Counted from the first letter of the stretch, positions 1 to 10,876 are shown. The stretch: DNA of 64,000 bases from Atherinomorus stipes (GCA_023101725.1 JALJCO010013382.1:77501-141500), one strand, 5' to 3'. A program made the numbers and translations. Notes: a model not told the origin generated them from the sequence alone.

Positions 1-405
1 AGCTCAGCGCTAACTGTTAGGCTATGATTTGTTCGCTAATTTACTTACTTGTCAGGGGTCTCTGTGGTACTTCTGTGGTACTGCGTATACTTCAAACTCC
101 ATATCAGACTCTGGGTCGAGCGCATACAGCTCCATAACAGGCTGCTCCATTTGATCTCGTCGATCGGAGTCCGATTATCCATCAATGTTTACAAGATCCA
201 TGCGAGTGCTGCTTAGCTCAGCGCTAACTGTTAGCCTATGATTTGTTTGCTAAATTACTTGCTTGTCAGGGGTCTCTGTGGTACTTCTGTGGTACTGCGT
301 GTACTTCAAACTCCATATCAGACTCTAGGTCGAGCGCATACAGCTCCGTAACAGGCTGGTCTGTTTTATCCCGTCGATCGGAGTAATTATCCATCAATGT
401 TTACT
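1..405. repeat. Tandem duplication, 214-bp unit, two copies
   Basis: Unit 1 runs 1-214 and unit 2 starts at 215 with the same AGCTCAGCGCTAACTGTTAG opening; similarity holds to about 405, with scattered substitutions and small indels. On the minus strand unit 1 has a short open frame (150 to 52, 32 codons before a TGA, starting MEQPVMELYALD), and an AAGTAAGT splice-donor-like string lies just past the stop. It may be a duplicated exon of a mobile or host gene, but I do not recognise the protein. The duplication is directly visible; the exon reading is inference. Confidence 0.85.
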
Positions 406-889
406 ACTAACATCCACATGAGAGCTGCCGGTGCCGGTGCTACAGACAATTCTGTGACCCTTCAGAATAAGTGTCTCTTCCGGGGCGACGTCATGAAATG
501 GGCGTAAAACATGCTGCAATTGGTCGAGAGCTCCGCGGTTCAGGACAGTCAGCCATCTTACTTCCGTGTTGGAAATTAGATGCATCGAAAAACTAATATT
601 TAACACCAAATTAGTTTCTATAGTAACGATGGGAACATATCTAGCTTATAAATACCTGTATTTGACTTTTGGAACATTTGAAAAGCATGATACAGCTCCT
701 TTAACTGGACCAGCACATTAACCATCTCTCTCTCCTCCCAGAGCTCCTGTGTTCCTGATATTTCTGAAAACCTGGTACCTGGCTGGCATCAGCATTTGGG
801 GTCCTTTCGCTCGATAGCTAGGCTCAGCTGTGACACATTCCTGGGAGGGTTGGGAGCTGTCTTGAATGTTTAGATCTGAATCTCTGAAG

Positions 890-1060
890 AATGATGGATT
901 CCAAATAGTTTGGCAATGGCCTTTTAACCATAAGATTGATGAACAATGGTTGCTTCTCCAAGATCATTGCCATCGATTTTTTTTCTTGGTATTGTGCAAA
1001 ACTGCTGACGATCAGCAGCACCTGGCTGCCTTTAACTCTAATGAACGCAGTAAGACTGTT
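890..1060 (-). repeat. Degraded DNA-transposon-like fragment
   Basis: The phrases TTTGGCAATGGCCTTTTAACC, split by small changes, and CTTCTCCAAGATCATTGCC resemble a widespread fish transposon segment in antisense orientation. No terminal repeats or usable reading frame remain. The assignment is by pattern recollection only. The rest of 600-1200 shows nothing further. Confidence 0.35.
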
Positions 1061-1204
1061 AAGTTTTTTCACTACTTCATCTGTATCTTAGTCTGGTTTA
1101 AGATCAGTAAATGACAGTAATACAGTGCTGTTGCATTCACATCATTTAAAGACCTGGGAAGAACCAACTTTTTAATCATGCAAATAACAGTGTATGTATG
1201 TAGG

Positions 1205-1205
<1 letters not shown>

Positions 1206-1268
<63 letters not shown>

Positions 1269-1277
1269 ACACACACC
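1206..1277. repeat. Poly-C (31 nt) fused to (CA)n
   Basis: An uninterrupted run of 31 C (1206-1236) passes directly into an imperfect (AC)n tract to about 1277. All open frames across it are low-complexity artefacts. Its length is likely polymorphic and may be imperfect in the assembly. Confidence 0.95.
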
Positions 1278-1582
1278 AATTTAAAAATTGCACTCATTTG
1301 CATGTGAGAGTCCCAGCCTTTGTTAATCAAATTAAGTTTTTTTTTTATAAAGCACATCAAACAACCTTCGTTGACCAAAGTGCTACAAGGAATTCATAAA
1401 GACTAAAGATTTAACAAAAATAAAATAAAATCTTAAAATTTTGAAATAAAATACACCAAAGACATAAAAAAAAACATGTCACACTGAGTTGAAAGCCAAA
1501 GCAAAATGTGCTATTTCATACTCTTGTGTCATTACCAGGAAAAACAGTCCTGCTGGAATTTGATCAGAATCCCAACAGACTC

Positions 1583-1741
1583 TCACTCACTGGGACTGAA
1601 TGTCCCGTCAGCTGGAAAAAATCCTGCTGCAGTCCATTCTGAACTAAATTTAACAGAATCCTCACCATATTTTCTCTCCATACAAGAGAAAATCTCTCTG
1701 GCTGGGACAGGATTCACTGACTTTGAGCCACAACTACCCAT
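1583..1741 (-). pseudogene. Endogenous retrovirus gag N-terminal fragment
   Basis: A 52-codon frame on the minus strand begins with ATG at 1741 and ends at an in-frame TGA at 1583. It opens with MGSCGSK: glycine at position 2 followed by small and basic residues is the N-myristoylation consensus expected of a retroviral matrix domain. It lies about 590 bases downstream of a primer-binding site and 440 downstream of a splice donor, the correct order for gag. Nothing recognisable as capsid or pol follows below 1583, so the copy is truncated as well as interrupted by the stop. The matrix assignment is inference from position and the N-terminal motif; the sequence is too short for family placement. 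Confidence 0.6.
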
Positions 1742-2180
1742 GGCGCGACCCTGGGTGGGATCCTCTTCTACCCCTCAACGAACGTCTTCGTCCGAGGGCG
1801 AATTAAGTCGGTCTAACTCGTTACCCTTCCTCACTAAGTAGCCACTTTCAGAGTTGCATTGCTATCTACATCTCCAGAGCAAGTCTGAAAGGGGCCAAAT
1901 GAGGGACCTCCTGCTGGCTAGCAGAGGAATTTACTGCTGTCTCTAAGAGGGACTTGAACCCCCTTTCAGAACGGACTTGAACTGTTCTTACAGCAGTGCC
2001 ACCAACCAGGCAGACTTTCCTCAAGTGGAGCCCCGTCACCACCCCCAAATCTCTGAGAGATCTCCAAGATCCCTTTCTGGGCTTACAGCATCACTACAAA
2101 ATTCTCTAGGTGGCCCTCGCAAGACTTTGCAACCCTTTCTCCCAGCCTTCTAAAGGAGTGTTAGTTGTGGTATGATCTCA

Positions 2181-2188
2181 CTCACCAG
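2181..2188 (-). promoter_or_regulatory. Retroviral leader splice-donor-like site
   Basis: On the minus strand the sequence reads CTG|GTGAGTGAG, a good match to the vertebrate 5' splice-site consensus, with the GT at 2185-2184. It falls between the primer-binding site and the gag start, where retroviruses place the donor used for spliced env transcripts. Activity in this broken copy is unknown. Confidence 0.5.
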
Positions 2189-2328
2189 ACTACTCGTTCT
2201 ACTCGAGTTCGTTGGGTTCTGTCGGTGTCCTCAGGGAGTTCATCAAGGTGCCCCCCTTCAAGGCAGGAGTTTGTTTCAGGCCTGATAAAAACAGGAATCG
2301 AAGAGAATCCCCCGCGAGCACATGTGGA

Positions 2329-2346
2329 ACCCTGCTCGCAGCGCCA
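2329..2346 (-). other. Retroviral primer-binding site, tRNA-Ser-like
   Basis: The minus strand reads TGGCGCTGCGAGCAGGGT. Its complement ends in CAGCGCCA and resembles the 3' acceptor and T-arm end of a vertebrate serine tRNA with CCA. It immediately follows a stretch ending ...CAACAATT, as expected for the end of a 5' LTR. The tRNA identity is from memory of tRNA-Ser sequences. Confidence 0.6.
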
Positions 2347-2413
2347 AATTGTTGTTGCAGAAAAAAGAATCATTATCAAACAGTCTGGACGATCATGAAA
2401 TGGGTTTATTTAA
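2347..2413 (-). mobile_element. Partial LTR (3' end of the 5' LTR)
   Basis: Reading on the minus strand, an AATAAA polyadenylation signal (complement of 2405-2410) is followed by about 60 bases and then a short A/T spacer before the primer-binding site, matching the R-U5 end of an LTR. The remainder of the LTR is cut off by the TTAA element beginning at 2414. No matching 3' LTR is visible in the window. Confidence 0.5.
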
Positions 2414-3036
2414 AGTTAGGGTTGGCAATGTTGGAAAAACGGTTTGAGCAAGCGACAGTTTAAAAAAACACACGACCTGAAGCCACGCCTTCAGAGCGCA
2501 GGGACGTGTGCGCCGATGTTTAATGAGCAGGTTAACGATAACAGCCAAGTGGATTGCTAGTTAGCTTGATTGTAAACAGCTGACAAACCACGTTTTTAAC
2601 AGCTTTAATCTACTCACCTCCAGCTCCTTCTGTGGTGTAAGAAGTCTACACTACAAACGTCAACGCCTCTGAGACTTAATCCTTATCTGTTGTTTTGTTT
2701 TTTTGCCACAGCAGCCGTTAGCAGTCCGTTAGCTATATTTGTTTACAGTGAGCGGCACACAGGGGGTCACATGGGGGACAGAGAGAGGGGAGGGACAGAG
2801 ACGAGATATAAAGGCATTGATTCGTTCTTTCTATAAGTTGCGAATTACCAATTCCTGCCTTTCGGTGTGAATGGCAGGAATTGGTCAGAGTTTTTACAGA
2901 ACTGCAGCTCTCACAGAGGTCTGACTTTCTTCCTTCCTTTTTATGAATACATGATGTGTTGATAATGTCAGGATGGAAGGAACATTTCACCCAGTATAAC
3001 AAAAAGTGTTTCTGAGCAGGATTACCAACTTTGGCT
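2414..3036 (+). mobile_element. TTAA-flanked MITE, family 1, copy A
   Basis: This 623-bp element starts AGTTAGGGTTGGCAATG and its other end, reverse-complemented, reads AGCCAAAGTTGGTAATC: imperfect terminal inverted repeats of about 18 bp. It is flanked by TTAA (2410-2413) and TTGA (3037-3040), a slightly mutated TTAA duplication. There is an internal hairpin with 13-bp arms near 2848-2886. No transposase is encoded. The same element occurs at 18991-19590, and a relative at 18458. TTAA targets are typical of piggyBac and Kolobok elements; which one mobilised this family cannot be told. Confidence 0.85.
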
Positions 3037-3399
3037 TTGACAAAAAGGAAAATATTGAAATGAGAAAAAAATAAAATTATGAGTTGCAACCGGAGAGCCT
3101 GTACAGAAAACAGGGAGACCGCAGTCCGACAAGGTTCTGAAGAGACTCTGACTCGTACACGAGCAGAGATTGTTTTTAATAAAGATTAATCAGACTGTCT
3201 GTCAGGGAAAGTTGATTACAGCATCCTGGTCCCAAGTGAGACAAGATGTGCTCACTCAGTACATACACATCCTACTCAGACTATCTTCACAGCTAGACAT
3301 GCTGACGTCAGTATGTACTCCTTGACGTGTGACATACAGACTCTGGGTGCCCAACGTGATATTCCAGGTCACAGAAACCTCAGTGTATATGACAGAGAT

Positions 3400-3600
3400 A
3401 CAGTAGAATTGGTGAAATAGCATTAACACAAAGTTTTAATCTTTGTTTTAAATTTGGCCACAGACTGAGCAGATTGGACCTGGAAAGATAAGCTATTCCA
3501 GAGTTTAGGAGCCACCACTGAAAAAGCTCTGTCTCCTCTGGACAAAATCGGTCAGGAGCAGCTGGTCTGTTGACCATTAATATAGGACAGTATCTCATGA
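3400..3600 (-). pseudogene. LINE (L2/CR1-like) reverse transcriptase C-terminus
   Basis: On the minus strand, one frame from about 3546 to a TAA at 3423 encodes a peptide containing FSVVAPKLWNSLSFQVQSAQ followed by KFKTKIKT, the conserved C-terminal end of L2/CR1-type LINE open reading frame 2. The start of the fragment lies in a different frame, so the copy carries at least one frameshift. It is a 5'-truncated dead copy. Confidence 0.7.
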
Positions 3601-4256
3601 TTTGATCTTAGTTAAGCAAAATAACATGCATCTAGTGCCATTTTGGATTGATAAAATGTGTCTCCTTTTAGGGTGTTCTCAAAAATACAATTTGAGTTAG
3701 ATCCTCAATTTGCACCATAAGAAGTCCACATACTTAAGGTAATCGTCAGCTAAAACTGCAGCTTTTTGGTCAAATGCACAAGTGAAAATGCTTTTATGCA
3801 AGTTTCTTCAAGGCCACATGACTGAGTCAGTGGTTTTTGCATCAGGAAGACATGATGTACAAAATGGTGAATTAGTGCAATAAAACCACGTGTCTGTCCC
3901 ATTAACGGCGCTGGGTTATTCAGAACAGTTCCACAATTACTGGAACAAGGACACTTGTGAGAGATTGTCTAATTAAGCATGTTGATCTGAAGGGTGATGA
4001 GTGCAGCAGACCGCCATGTCCTTTGTCTCCTCGGGGTTGCGCTTCGGTCAGTGTATCTAATAGCTTTGCAGCTTTAATGCAGTGAAACACTTGAACCCGG
4101 AAGCTGCAACAAAGGAGATTTTCTCCAACACACAATTTTAGGCATCACATTGGCACAAAGTGGCCTCAATACACAATAGATGGATGTTCTAAAATCGTGA
4201 GCTGGGTCAAATGCGGGATCAAGAGGTAGCTTCTCCTCTTTTGATCAATATTTTTC
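3601..4256. other. Unassigned intergenic sequence
   Basis: About 650 bases of AT-leaning unique-looking sequence. I see no conserved protein frame, terminal repeats or microsatellite longer than a few units. Confidence 0.5.
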
Positions 4257-4268
4257 AGTAATTATAAA

Positions 4269-4330
4269 CTCGCTGGGCACTTTATTAGGTCCACTTTGCA
4301 AACACTGGGTTGGGACCCAAATGATCACAC
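4269..4330. mobile_element. Terminus of a Tc1/mariner-like element (fragment)
   Basis: The string GGGCACTTTATTAGGT followed by CACTTTGC and GGGTTGGGACCC matches, from memory, the outer end of a very common fish Tc1/mariner-like family whose internal parts also occur at 6727, 30228, 52217 and 53570. Only one end is present, and the interior between 4330 and 4550 is not recognisable. Confidence 0.4.
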
Positions 4331-4549
4331 AGGAAGGAAGCAAACTGATATCTAAATCAACAAGAAGAGTGGAGCCCTGGCTGATGCAAGGAGGCCACAT
4401 CCCAACCAAAACAGCCTTTTCAAGAACAAAATGCAGTTCTGAATATATTTCAATCTGGTTTTGGGGCTCGCCACAGAGACTGCTCTGCTGAAAATTAAAA
4501 AAGATATCACCATGTGCTGAGGCAATCACTGCAATCAGGTGTTTTCTCT

Positions 4550-4830
4550 AATGTTCAAAGAGATGTCTACACCTGTTGACAGGTATTTTAGTCCAGTGTT
4601 CACAGAAAAGGTGTTCTAATGTGTCTGGGACAGTTTTATTTTTTATTTATTTATTTTTCAAATTATTACTTCCAACCACAGTTCAAAAGCAATATTTTCT
4701 TTCACTAAATCATAATTTTTTAAATTTTTATTTATTATTAGTTTCTTCAGTTTCTTGTTATTTGAATTAATATTGTGAATTTGGCCTTTTCTTTAATTGG
4801 AGGGTGTGAATAATTTGGAGATTGACTCTA
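4550..4830. mobile_element. Tc1-like element end, copy A
   Basis: The right edge at 4828 reads, in reverse complement, GAGTCAATCTCCAAATTATT followed by a CACCCTCC motif, next to a TA (4829-4830). The interior back to about 4550 aligns by eye with the reverse complement of 54867-55170. Both copies share the motifs TATTATTAGTTTCTTCAGTT and AGGTGTTCTAATGT or close variants. No transposase remains. TA flanking and the terminal motif fit Tc1/mariner. Confidence 0.7.
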
Positions 4831-6177
4831 TGTTCCCAGCCCTTAAATAGTCTGCACTTTTGAATAATAATGTGCTCCTGATGCAAATCTTCAGTGTCTT
4901 GAACTTAATATGTGCTTATTTCATCACAAAATTTTATTTTCACTCCTGTTTATGTATTTTAGCCGACCCCTGTTGGGCTGTGGTTTAGAGCATGGTATCT
5001 ATATCAATAAACAGCTCAGGAAAGGTCAAAAGAGGTAGTCTGTATAGGTCAAAGTTTGTAGTTACATGCACACGAACACTCTGGGCTGGATTTTGTGTCT
5101 TTTTATCTTTTTTTTTATTTGGGCCAGAAGTCCTGCTGAGATGTTTGGAACAGGAACACATCTGCTGGTTTGCTGCGCTAAGAAGCTACACATCCACATC
5201 AAGCTGAACAAACAGAGCAAAGTTCTGCAGGATAAACACTTTCGCAAACCATCTGCAACTACGTGTCTGCCTATGTCTTAAGAGTTTCTTGGTGTTTTTG
5301 TAATTTATAGGGAATTATCATTCCTAACTGTGACTGCTTTAGTCATAATAAATATAAAAATGGATTGTCTTTGCTTATAGCAGCAAAAGGGAGAAGGAAT
5401 ATTTTACTTCCTTTTTTGCTTTTGAGTAATAAAACTTGTAGATTTGTTTTCCTTAACATAGCGTATGCAAAGCCTTATCATCTCCCGTCAGTTCCTCTAA
5501 ATCCCTGCCAGTTATTTCCTTCTAAGTATGGGGAAAATCCTGACAATGAATCAAACCCAGTGGGAAACCCGATCCTTTCAACAATACATCTGGCTCACAT
5601 CCCAAATATCAGGAGCCAGAAGCTACTCCACCATAAAAAGATGATGCATGGAGAGGTGAAAACCAAACAAAATGCATCACATACAGACTTATGTGAGAAA
5701 AAAATACTTCTTTAAAAAAAAAAATCACAGCTTCAGGGGCCAGATCATTAAAAATATGTCACTCCACTGATCAAAGCAATCAGTAACAAAGATTGAAAGT
5801 GTTTCCTGAGGGACAGACTGAAACAAACCTTTAAACAAAAGATAATACAGCAAGCTGACAAAGCTTTTTATCATTAGAGAATTACCATTGTTTGCAGATT
5901 TTCTTTTTTTGTTTGCTTTTGTTTCCAGTGCAACAAGAGAAAAATCTCTAAAGCTAAACAAAGTCTCTCGTTGTCTACATGTCTGACTCACTTTGATTTC
6001 ACATATAACTCACATAATTAAACAAACACAACATAAAAGTTTTACACATTTAGTGAATAGGTTTTGCAACACAGTTCGCATACAGCTCAAAGTACTGCTG
6101 TCAACACAAATAGCTGATCAGCCAATCACATGGGAGCAATTCAATGCATCTATGTATACATGGTTCAGGTGACTTGT
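4831..6177. other. Unassigned intergenic sequence
   Basis: About 1.3 kb with only short spurious open frames. None shows a recognisable domain, splice context or codon bias. No terminal repeats were spotted. Confidence 0.5.
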
Positions 6178-6181
6178 TTAA

Positions 6182-6723
6182 AGGTACAGTATGTAAGAAT
6201 TACTAGCATCTGGTGGTAAAGATGGGTACTTGAAAGAAAAATGTTTTCTTTCAAATGACTTCATATTCCAAGCACTGTTGTGAATGTACGGTGGCTGTTC
6301 GTGGCCAAAATTCTTCCAGACATAAAGATGTTTTCATCTGTGAGTGGATCCAGTGGTCTCAGGTGTAGCTATCACTGGACTATGAGTAACTATTTTTACG
6401 TCTTTGAAGGCATTACTGGTCCAAAACAGTGCTTTAACTCCCATGAAACAAAGCTGGTACAGCAGTTTTAGAGTTCAGAGGGTTCTCACTACACACACAT
6501 TGTTTTGTCCATTCAGGGACACCGTAGTAAAAATGGTGAAACAAATATGGCAGCCTCCATATGTGCACCGCCCAGTAAGTAGATATAAATGACTCATTCC
6601 AAGAAAATAAACACATAACAGCTGTTCTAGTGCAGCGATTACACACCAATAAAAAACAGTTTTGAATGACATATCATATTTTTCTGCCATTGATTGACCT
6701 TTGATTTTTTTCATACTGTACCT
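6182..6723. mobile_element. TTAA-flanked MITE, family 2
   Basis: This 542-bp element begins AGGTACAGTATGTAAGAATT and its other end, reverse-complemented, begins AGGTACAGTATGAAAAAAAT, giving a 15-bp near-perfect terminal repeat. It is flanked by exact TTAA copies at 6178-6181 and 6724-6727. The internal frames are unrelated to any transposase. It abuts a Tc1/mariner-like fragment at 6727. Confidence 0.88.
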
Positions 6724-6726
6724 TTA

Positions 6727-6925
6727 AGTTCAAACTGAGCATCGGAATGAAGTATAACAGGGATTTAAGGGAGTTTGAACGTAGTTGTTGGTCTGATTTT
6801 TTCTGTAAATAGACAAAAACACCTTGCTAATGTCAGAAGTCAGAGGATGGGCTGCCAATATGCAGAATAGCATCTCTGAACACAACACGTCCAACCTTGA
6901 AGCAGATAGGCTACGGCAACAGGAG
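6727..6925 (+). pseudogene. Tc1/mariner-like transposase fragment
   Basis: The DNA phrases TTCAAACTGAGCATCGGAAT, GACTTTGAACGTRG-like text and CTCTGAACACAACACGT with ACCTTGAAGCAGAT match the helix-turn-helix part of a common fish Tc1/mariner-like transposase gene, in the sense orientation. Interior pieces are deleted, and no continuous frame survives. Confidence 0.6.
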
Positions 6926-8596
6926 ACAGAGCCGGCCCAAGGCATTAGCGAACGAAGCGACCACTTAGGGCCCCGGGACACAGGAGCAGTTAACCTTAAA
7001 AAATATATTTAAACCTTTACTTTTTGGAATAACATTACAAATTTCCATATTTGAGTGATTATTAAATTAACTTAACAGTTATAAAGCTGTATAAAACCAT
7101 TCTGAGAACTTTGGTGTAGTGATTCAGATCCCTCTGTTCAGCGCTCTGCTGCAATGCTGCACACAGTGAACTATCATGAGCAGCTGGATTGGTAACATGT
7201 GACCAAAAAGAACCTCGGGAGCGGAAAAAACAGAATAAAAGATGACAAGATAAAGATAACATGACTTCAGTGAATAAAGTCCCTTGATATTTAATCAAAC
7301 TAGTTAACTGCAGCCTATAACTGTATTTTGCTGGTGAGTTAAGTATACTGTAGATTTTTCCCATCCATAAAACGTTTCAGAATCAAAACAACTTCTAAAT
7401 TTGTAGCCAATTACAAAAGACTGGGCGTTTGCGAGCAAACATGTTTACTTAATACATATTTGCAATCATGCAAGCCTGTTAGTTTAAGTTACAGATTGAG
7501 AAATGCTTTTTACAATTACTTTTGCTGTAGAGTATATTCATGTGGATTAGTTTTTCCTATATTATGCTCACTATGTATTTAAAACTTCACCAGGAGCTTT
7601 GTTTCAAGTATTTGATGGCAAAGAAAGGGAGGGGAAGTCCACCTCAGACCTAGCTGAGACTCAAGCGTCAGGTGAGGAAAAACTAGCACTGTTTTTAGAT
7701 CATGCAGATTGTGTGAATACATTTGCAAGGAAAAACACACTGGAGTATTTTTTTTAACTACTTATATTCCCTGGGGCTGTGGTGTGGACTCCGGGCTACC
7801 CTGATCTGGGTGGCTCCTAAGGTGGCGCCCTCTGTGGCCATGGGTATGCTGGCTACTGTGAATGGATCCCCAAGATGCTGTGTCCTCACAGAGACAGATG
7901 TTTGTTTCTATTATTTTTGTACCTACAGTCAGTTAAGAGACAGAAAGTAGAGGTTAGAGTTCATATTTGTGTAGAATTTGGTAGGGAGTGGTGAACATGC
8001 ACTTTATGTGTAAAAGACTAATGAGGTGTGTGTATAAACTACTATGTTTTATACTTGGTGTGTGAAGGCTTTTTAATATGTTTAATAGTTTTTTAAAGCA
8101 TATTGTGGTGCTTTTTGCCTGAAAAGTGCTTTATAAGTTAAATTTGATTTGATGTGACATGTGGTGTCTCAGACTTGTCCAGCAGCCATCTTATGTAAAT
8201 GCAACGGAGCTGATGGAGGGAGTGTGTTTCAGGAGACTCGGAGTGCCACGCTGAGCTAATCATTGCTTGACATGTCAAGCATTTGACAGTGAAATCCTCT
8301 CAGAGGAGGATGCTCTTCATGTCACGCCTGGCAGAAATAACTTCCACTCCTCCACCTTTTTTCCAAGTTGTTAAGTCCTCGACGTGACGCCTTCAATATA
8401 AACAGACAAAGCTGTCAACTTCCATCATGAGCTTCGTCCTCATGGAGTTAATGTTGTTCAACCCGTCGACCTTAACTACACTAAACATAACTCTCTATTT
8501 GCTTTCTAATTTCTGAAATAATTTTGAAAGGCAAAACTACAATTGAAATATAACAGAAGGAAATAAATAAGTAAAATACAGATTATGAATACTCAG
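6926..8596. other. Unassigned sequence
   Basis: About 1.7 kb. A GC-richer patch at 6930-6990 contains GGCCCAAGGCATTAGCGAAC, which looks like a remnant of a repeat. The rest has no feature I can support. Confidence 0.4.
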
Positions 8597-8718
8597 GTGA
8601 CAGTGTGGGGTCCTGTCACTATGCCTCCAATTGACCAAATGCCCTGGCCACTTGGGCACAGGGATGTCCCTTTGGCTGACTGGTAAGTGCACATGACTCC
8701 CACCTGGGAGTCTGGGGA
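8597..8718 (+). repeat. tRNA-like SINE, copy 1
   Basis: A hairpin GTGACAG(8597-8603)/CTGTCAC(8613-8619) is followed by a tRNA-like head: TGGCTGACTGGTAAG resembles a polymerase III A box, and TGACTCCCACCTGGGAGTC resembles an anticodon arm. The B-box part is lost after 8718. The segment aligns by eye with the reverse complement of 29678-29833, including the hairpin, which shows that it is a dispersed family. Confidence 0.65.
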
Positions 8719-8861
8719 TTAAAAATAGAAGCTTTACTAAAGGTGGTTTAAAAACAGCGCTGTCATGCTCTCCCCTTTAGGCATTTTCAAAGACAATTGT
8801 TTAACTCTTGTGTAGTTCAAACAGTGTTCAAATTTTTGTTCTTTACCTAATGTTCATGAAT

Positions 8862-9803
8862 CAGATCTACACCCTCTTCAGGGTCCTGGAGGGGGCATGG
8901 GAGTTCACCCAACTGGTCTACATGTGCTTTGTGGACTTGGAAAAGGTGTGCAATCATGTCCCCTGAGGGTTCCTGCGGGGGTGCTCCGGAAGTACTGGAC
9001 CCCTTGTTTGGATGGTCAGGTCAATGTACTACTGGTGCCAGAGCTGGGTCCACATTTCTGGCTGTAGGTCAGAGCCATTTCCCGTGAGGGTTGGACTCCG
9101 CCAAGGCTGCCCTTTATCACTGATCCTGTTCATAACCTTTATGGATAGGATTTCTAGGCGCAGCCGAAGTGTTGAAGAGATCTGGCTTGGTGGCCTCAGG
9201 ATTGGGTCTCTGCTTTTTGCAGATGATTTGGTTCTGTTGGCTTCATCAGGCCATGATCTCCAACTCTCTGTAGGGTGATTCGCAGCCAAGTGTGAAGTGG
9301 CTGTGATGGAAATCAGCACCTCCAAATCCAAGACCATGGTCCTCACCCGGAAAAGGGTGGCGTGTACTCTCTGGGTTGGGGGTGAGGTCCTATGGTGGAG
9401 CAGTTCAAGTATCTCGGGGTCTTGTTCACGAGTGAGGGGAAAATAGAGTGGGAGATCGAAATTGGTCTGTCTCTCCCTTAGAGACAGGATGGGGACCTCT
9501 GTCATCCAAGAGGGGCTCAAAGTAGAGCCGCTATTTCTCCACATTGAGAGGAGCCAGATGAGGTGGCTCGGTCATCTGGTGCTTCCTGGACGCCTCCCCT
9601 GTGAGGTGTTCTGGGCACGCTCCATGAGGCCCAGGGGAAGACTCATCACACACTGGAGGGTCTCCTGGCTGGCCTGGGAACGCCTCGGGATCCCCCTGGA
9701 TGAGCTGGCAGCTTTGGCCAAGTAGAGGGAAGTCTGGGCTTCCCTGCTTAGGCAGCTGCCCCTGTGACCTGAACCTGAATAAGAGGAAGAAGACGATATG
9801 GTG
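8862..9803 (+). mobile_element. Rex3 (RTE-clade) retrotransposon, truncated and deleted
   Basis: Translated pieces carry reverse transcriptase landmarks: a degraded motif A (FVDLEKVCN, where FVDLEKAFD is expected), GLRQGCPLS at about 9085-9115, and the catalytic LLFADDLVLLAS at about 9210-9245. After about 9455 the reading jumps to LSLRDRMGTS, so the segment between the fingers/palm and the C-terminal domain is deleted. The tail region encodes IERSQMRWLGHL and WERLGIPLDEL. The 3' end has the GGAAGAAGA text typical of Rex3 tails. Internal stops, frameshifts and 5' truncation make it dead. Confidence 0.88.
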
Positions 9804-9805
9804 TA

Positions 9806-10104
9806 CAGATGCGGGCATGAAAAAGTTCCCCTTTCTGCCGACTGCCAGCCATTTACCAGCCACTTACCAGCGACTTGTCTGCTAATTCAATCGCACAGAA
9901 AAACGCCCGTGTGCCCAGGGGAAACGATTTCAGAGCATAAATGAATGCCCAGAACAAGGATGTTTCCACATGGCAAGTTTGGACACCGTGCGTGATGACG
10001 TATTCGCTGGACAAATCGTTCAGCCAGTGATAGCGCAGTAATAGTGCACTATTACTGCACCACTTCTGGCAGAAAAAGGCGTAACTTTTTCATGCCCGCA
10101 TCTG
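9806..10104. mobile_element. TA-flanked MITE inserted in the Rex3 tail
   Basis: This 299-bp element has terminal inverted repeats of about 38 bp: it starts CAGATGCGGGCATGAAAAAG and its other end is the reverse complement of the same string. It is flanked by TA on both sides (9804-9805 and 10105-10106), the Tc1/mariner target. A perfect 24-bp palindrome lies at 10035-10058. No coding sequence. Confidence 0.88.
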
Positions 10105-10106
10105 TA

Positions 10107-10876
10107 TGGTATAGGGTCGACGCAGTCAAACCAGCATAGATAGTACCAGTGGCCAAGGACATATAAAATTATACTTAAGAAGAAAGTGACTGAAAAGATA
10201 CCTGTGTTGGAGGTCTACAGCCAGTTTCCAGTCCACATTTAGCCCGAAGCGGTCCCGCAGCTCTCTACCTCAATGTACGGAGAATTACACAAGCTTCGTC
10301 TCTTCTTTGGCCCTGCTTGCACTTCAAGTCTCTCTTCTCTTCCTCAATTTTTATCCATTTAGGCTCTTTTGCTGTGTATGCGGGGACAGCCAGTGGAGGT
10401 ATCCCAACTTTCCCTTCACCAGCCACCATGCTGTTCTCTTCACAAGATCTGTCATGCACGCACCAGGGGAGATGCCGTCTTTGCTTTGGCAACATCCCTC
10501 ATTGCAATTGGCAGAGAAAACCCATCACAGAAAAGTTAGAAGCTAGTTATCATTAGCAGCTTCCACCAACTAATAAGGCCTGGACTCATTCATCTGCGCA
10601 ATCAATAAGTACATTTTTTAAATAAAATTCCCTTTTTTAACCACATAATTGACTGTGCAAAAGGCATTTTTCTTAATGAGATTAAAATAAAATCTGGTAT
10701 AGTTCTTTTAAGGCTATAAAGATTTTGACAGCCGGATTTGTGATGTGTGATTGTCTGGTGTTAAATGTTATTGTATGGTTTATTTTGTTTGTCACTTACT
10801 GTAGTATTGTATCTCATGTTTTGTTTATATGTGATTTACGATGTCTGGTCTTGTTATGTCAATGTTTTGTCTTTTG
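10107..10876. other. Unassigned sequence after the Rex3/MITE block
   Basis: Contains overlapping short open frames around 10260-10550 on both strands, none resembling a known protein. The text near 10490-10560 feels like a repeat edge but cannot be named. Confidence 0.4.

Noticed and set aside
1072..1399. Proline/histidine/threonine/glycine-rich open frames
   Set aside because: Products of the poly-C and (CA)n run.
3150..3260. Second LTR/primer-site-like string (TTTTTAATAAAG ... CCTGGTCCCAAGTGAG)
   Set aside because: Polyadenylation-like and TGG strings are in a suggestive order, but the putative primer site matches no tRNA end I recall and no LTR partner is seen.
9029..9544. 171-codon minus-strand frame
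   Set aside because: Antisense of Rex3; its peptide has no independent motifs.
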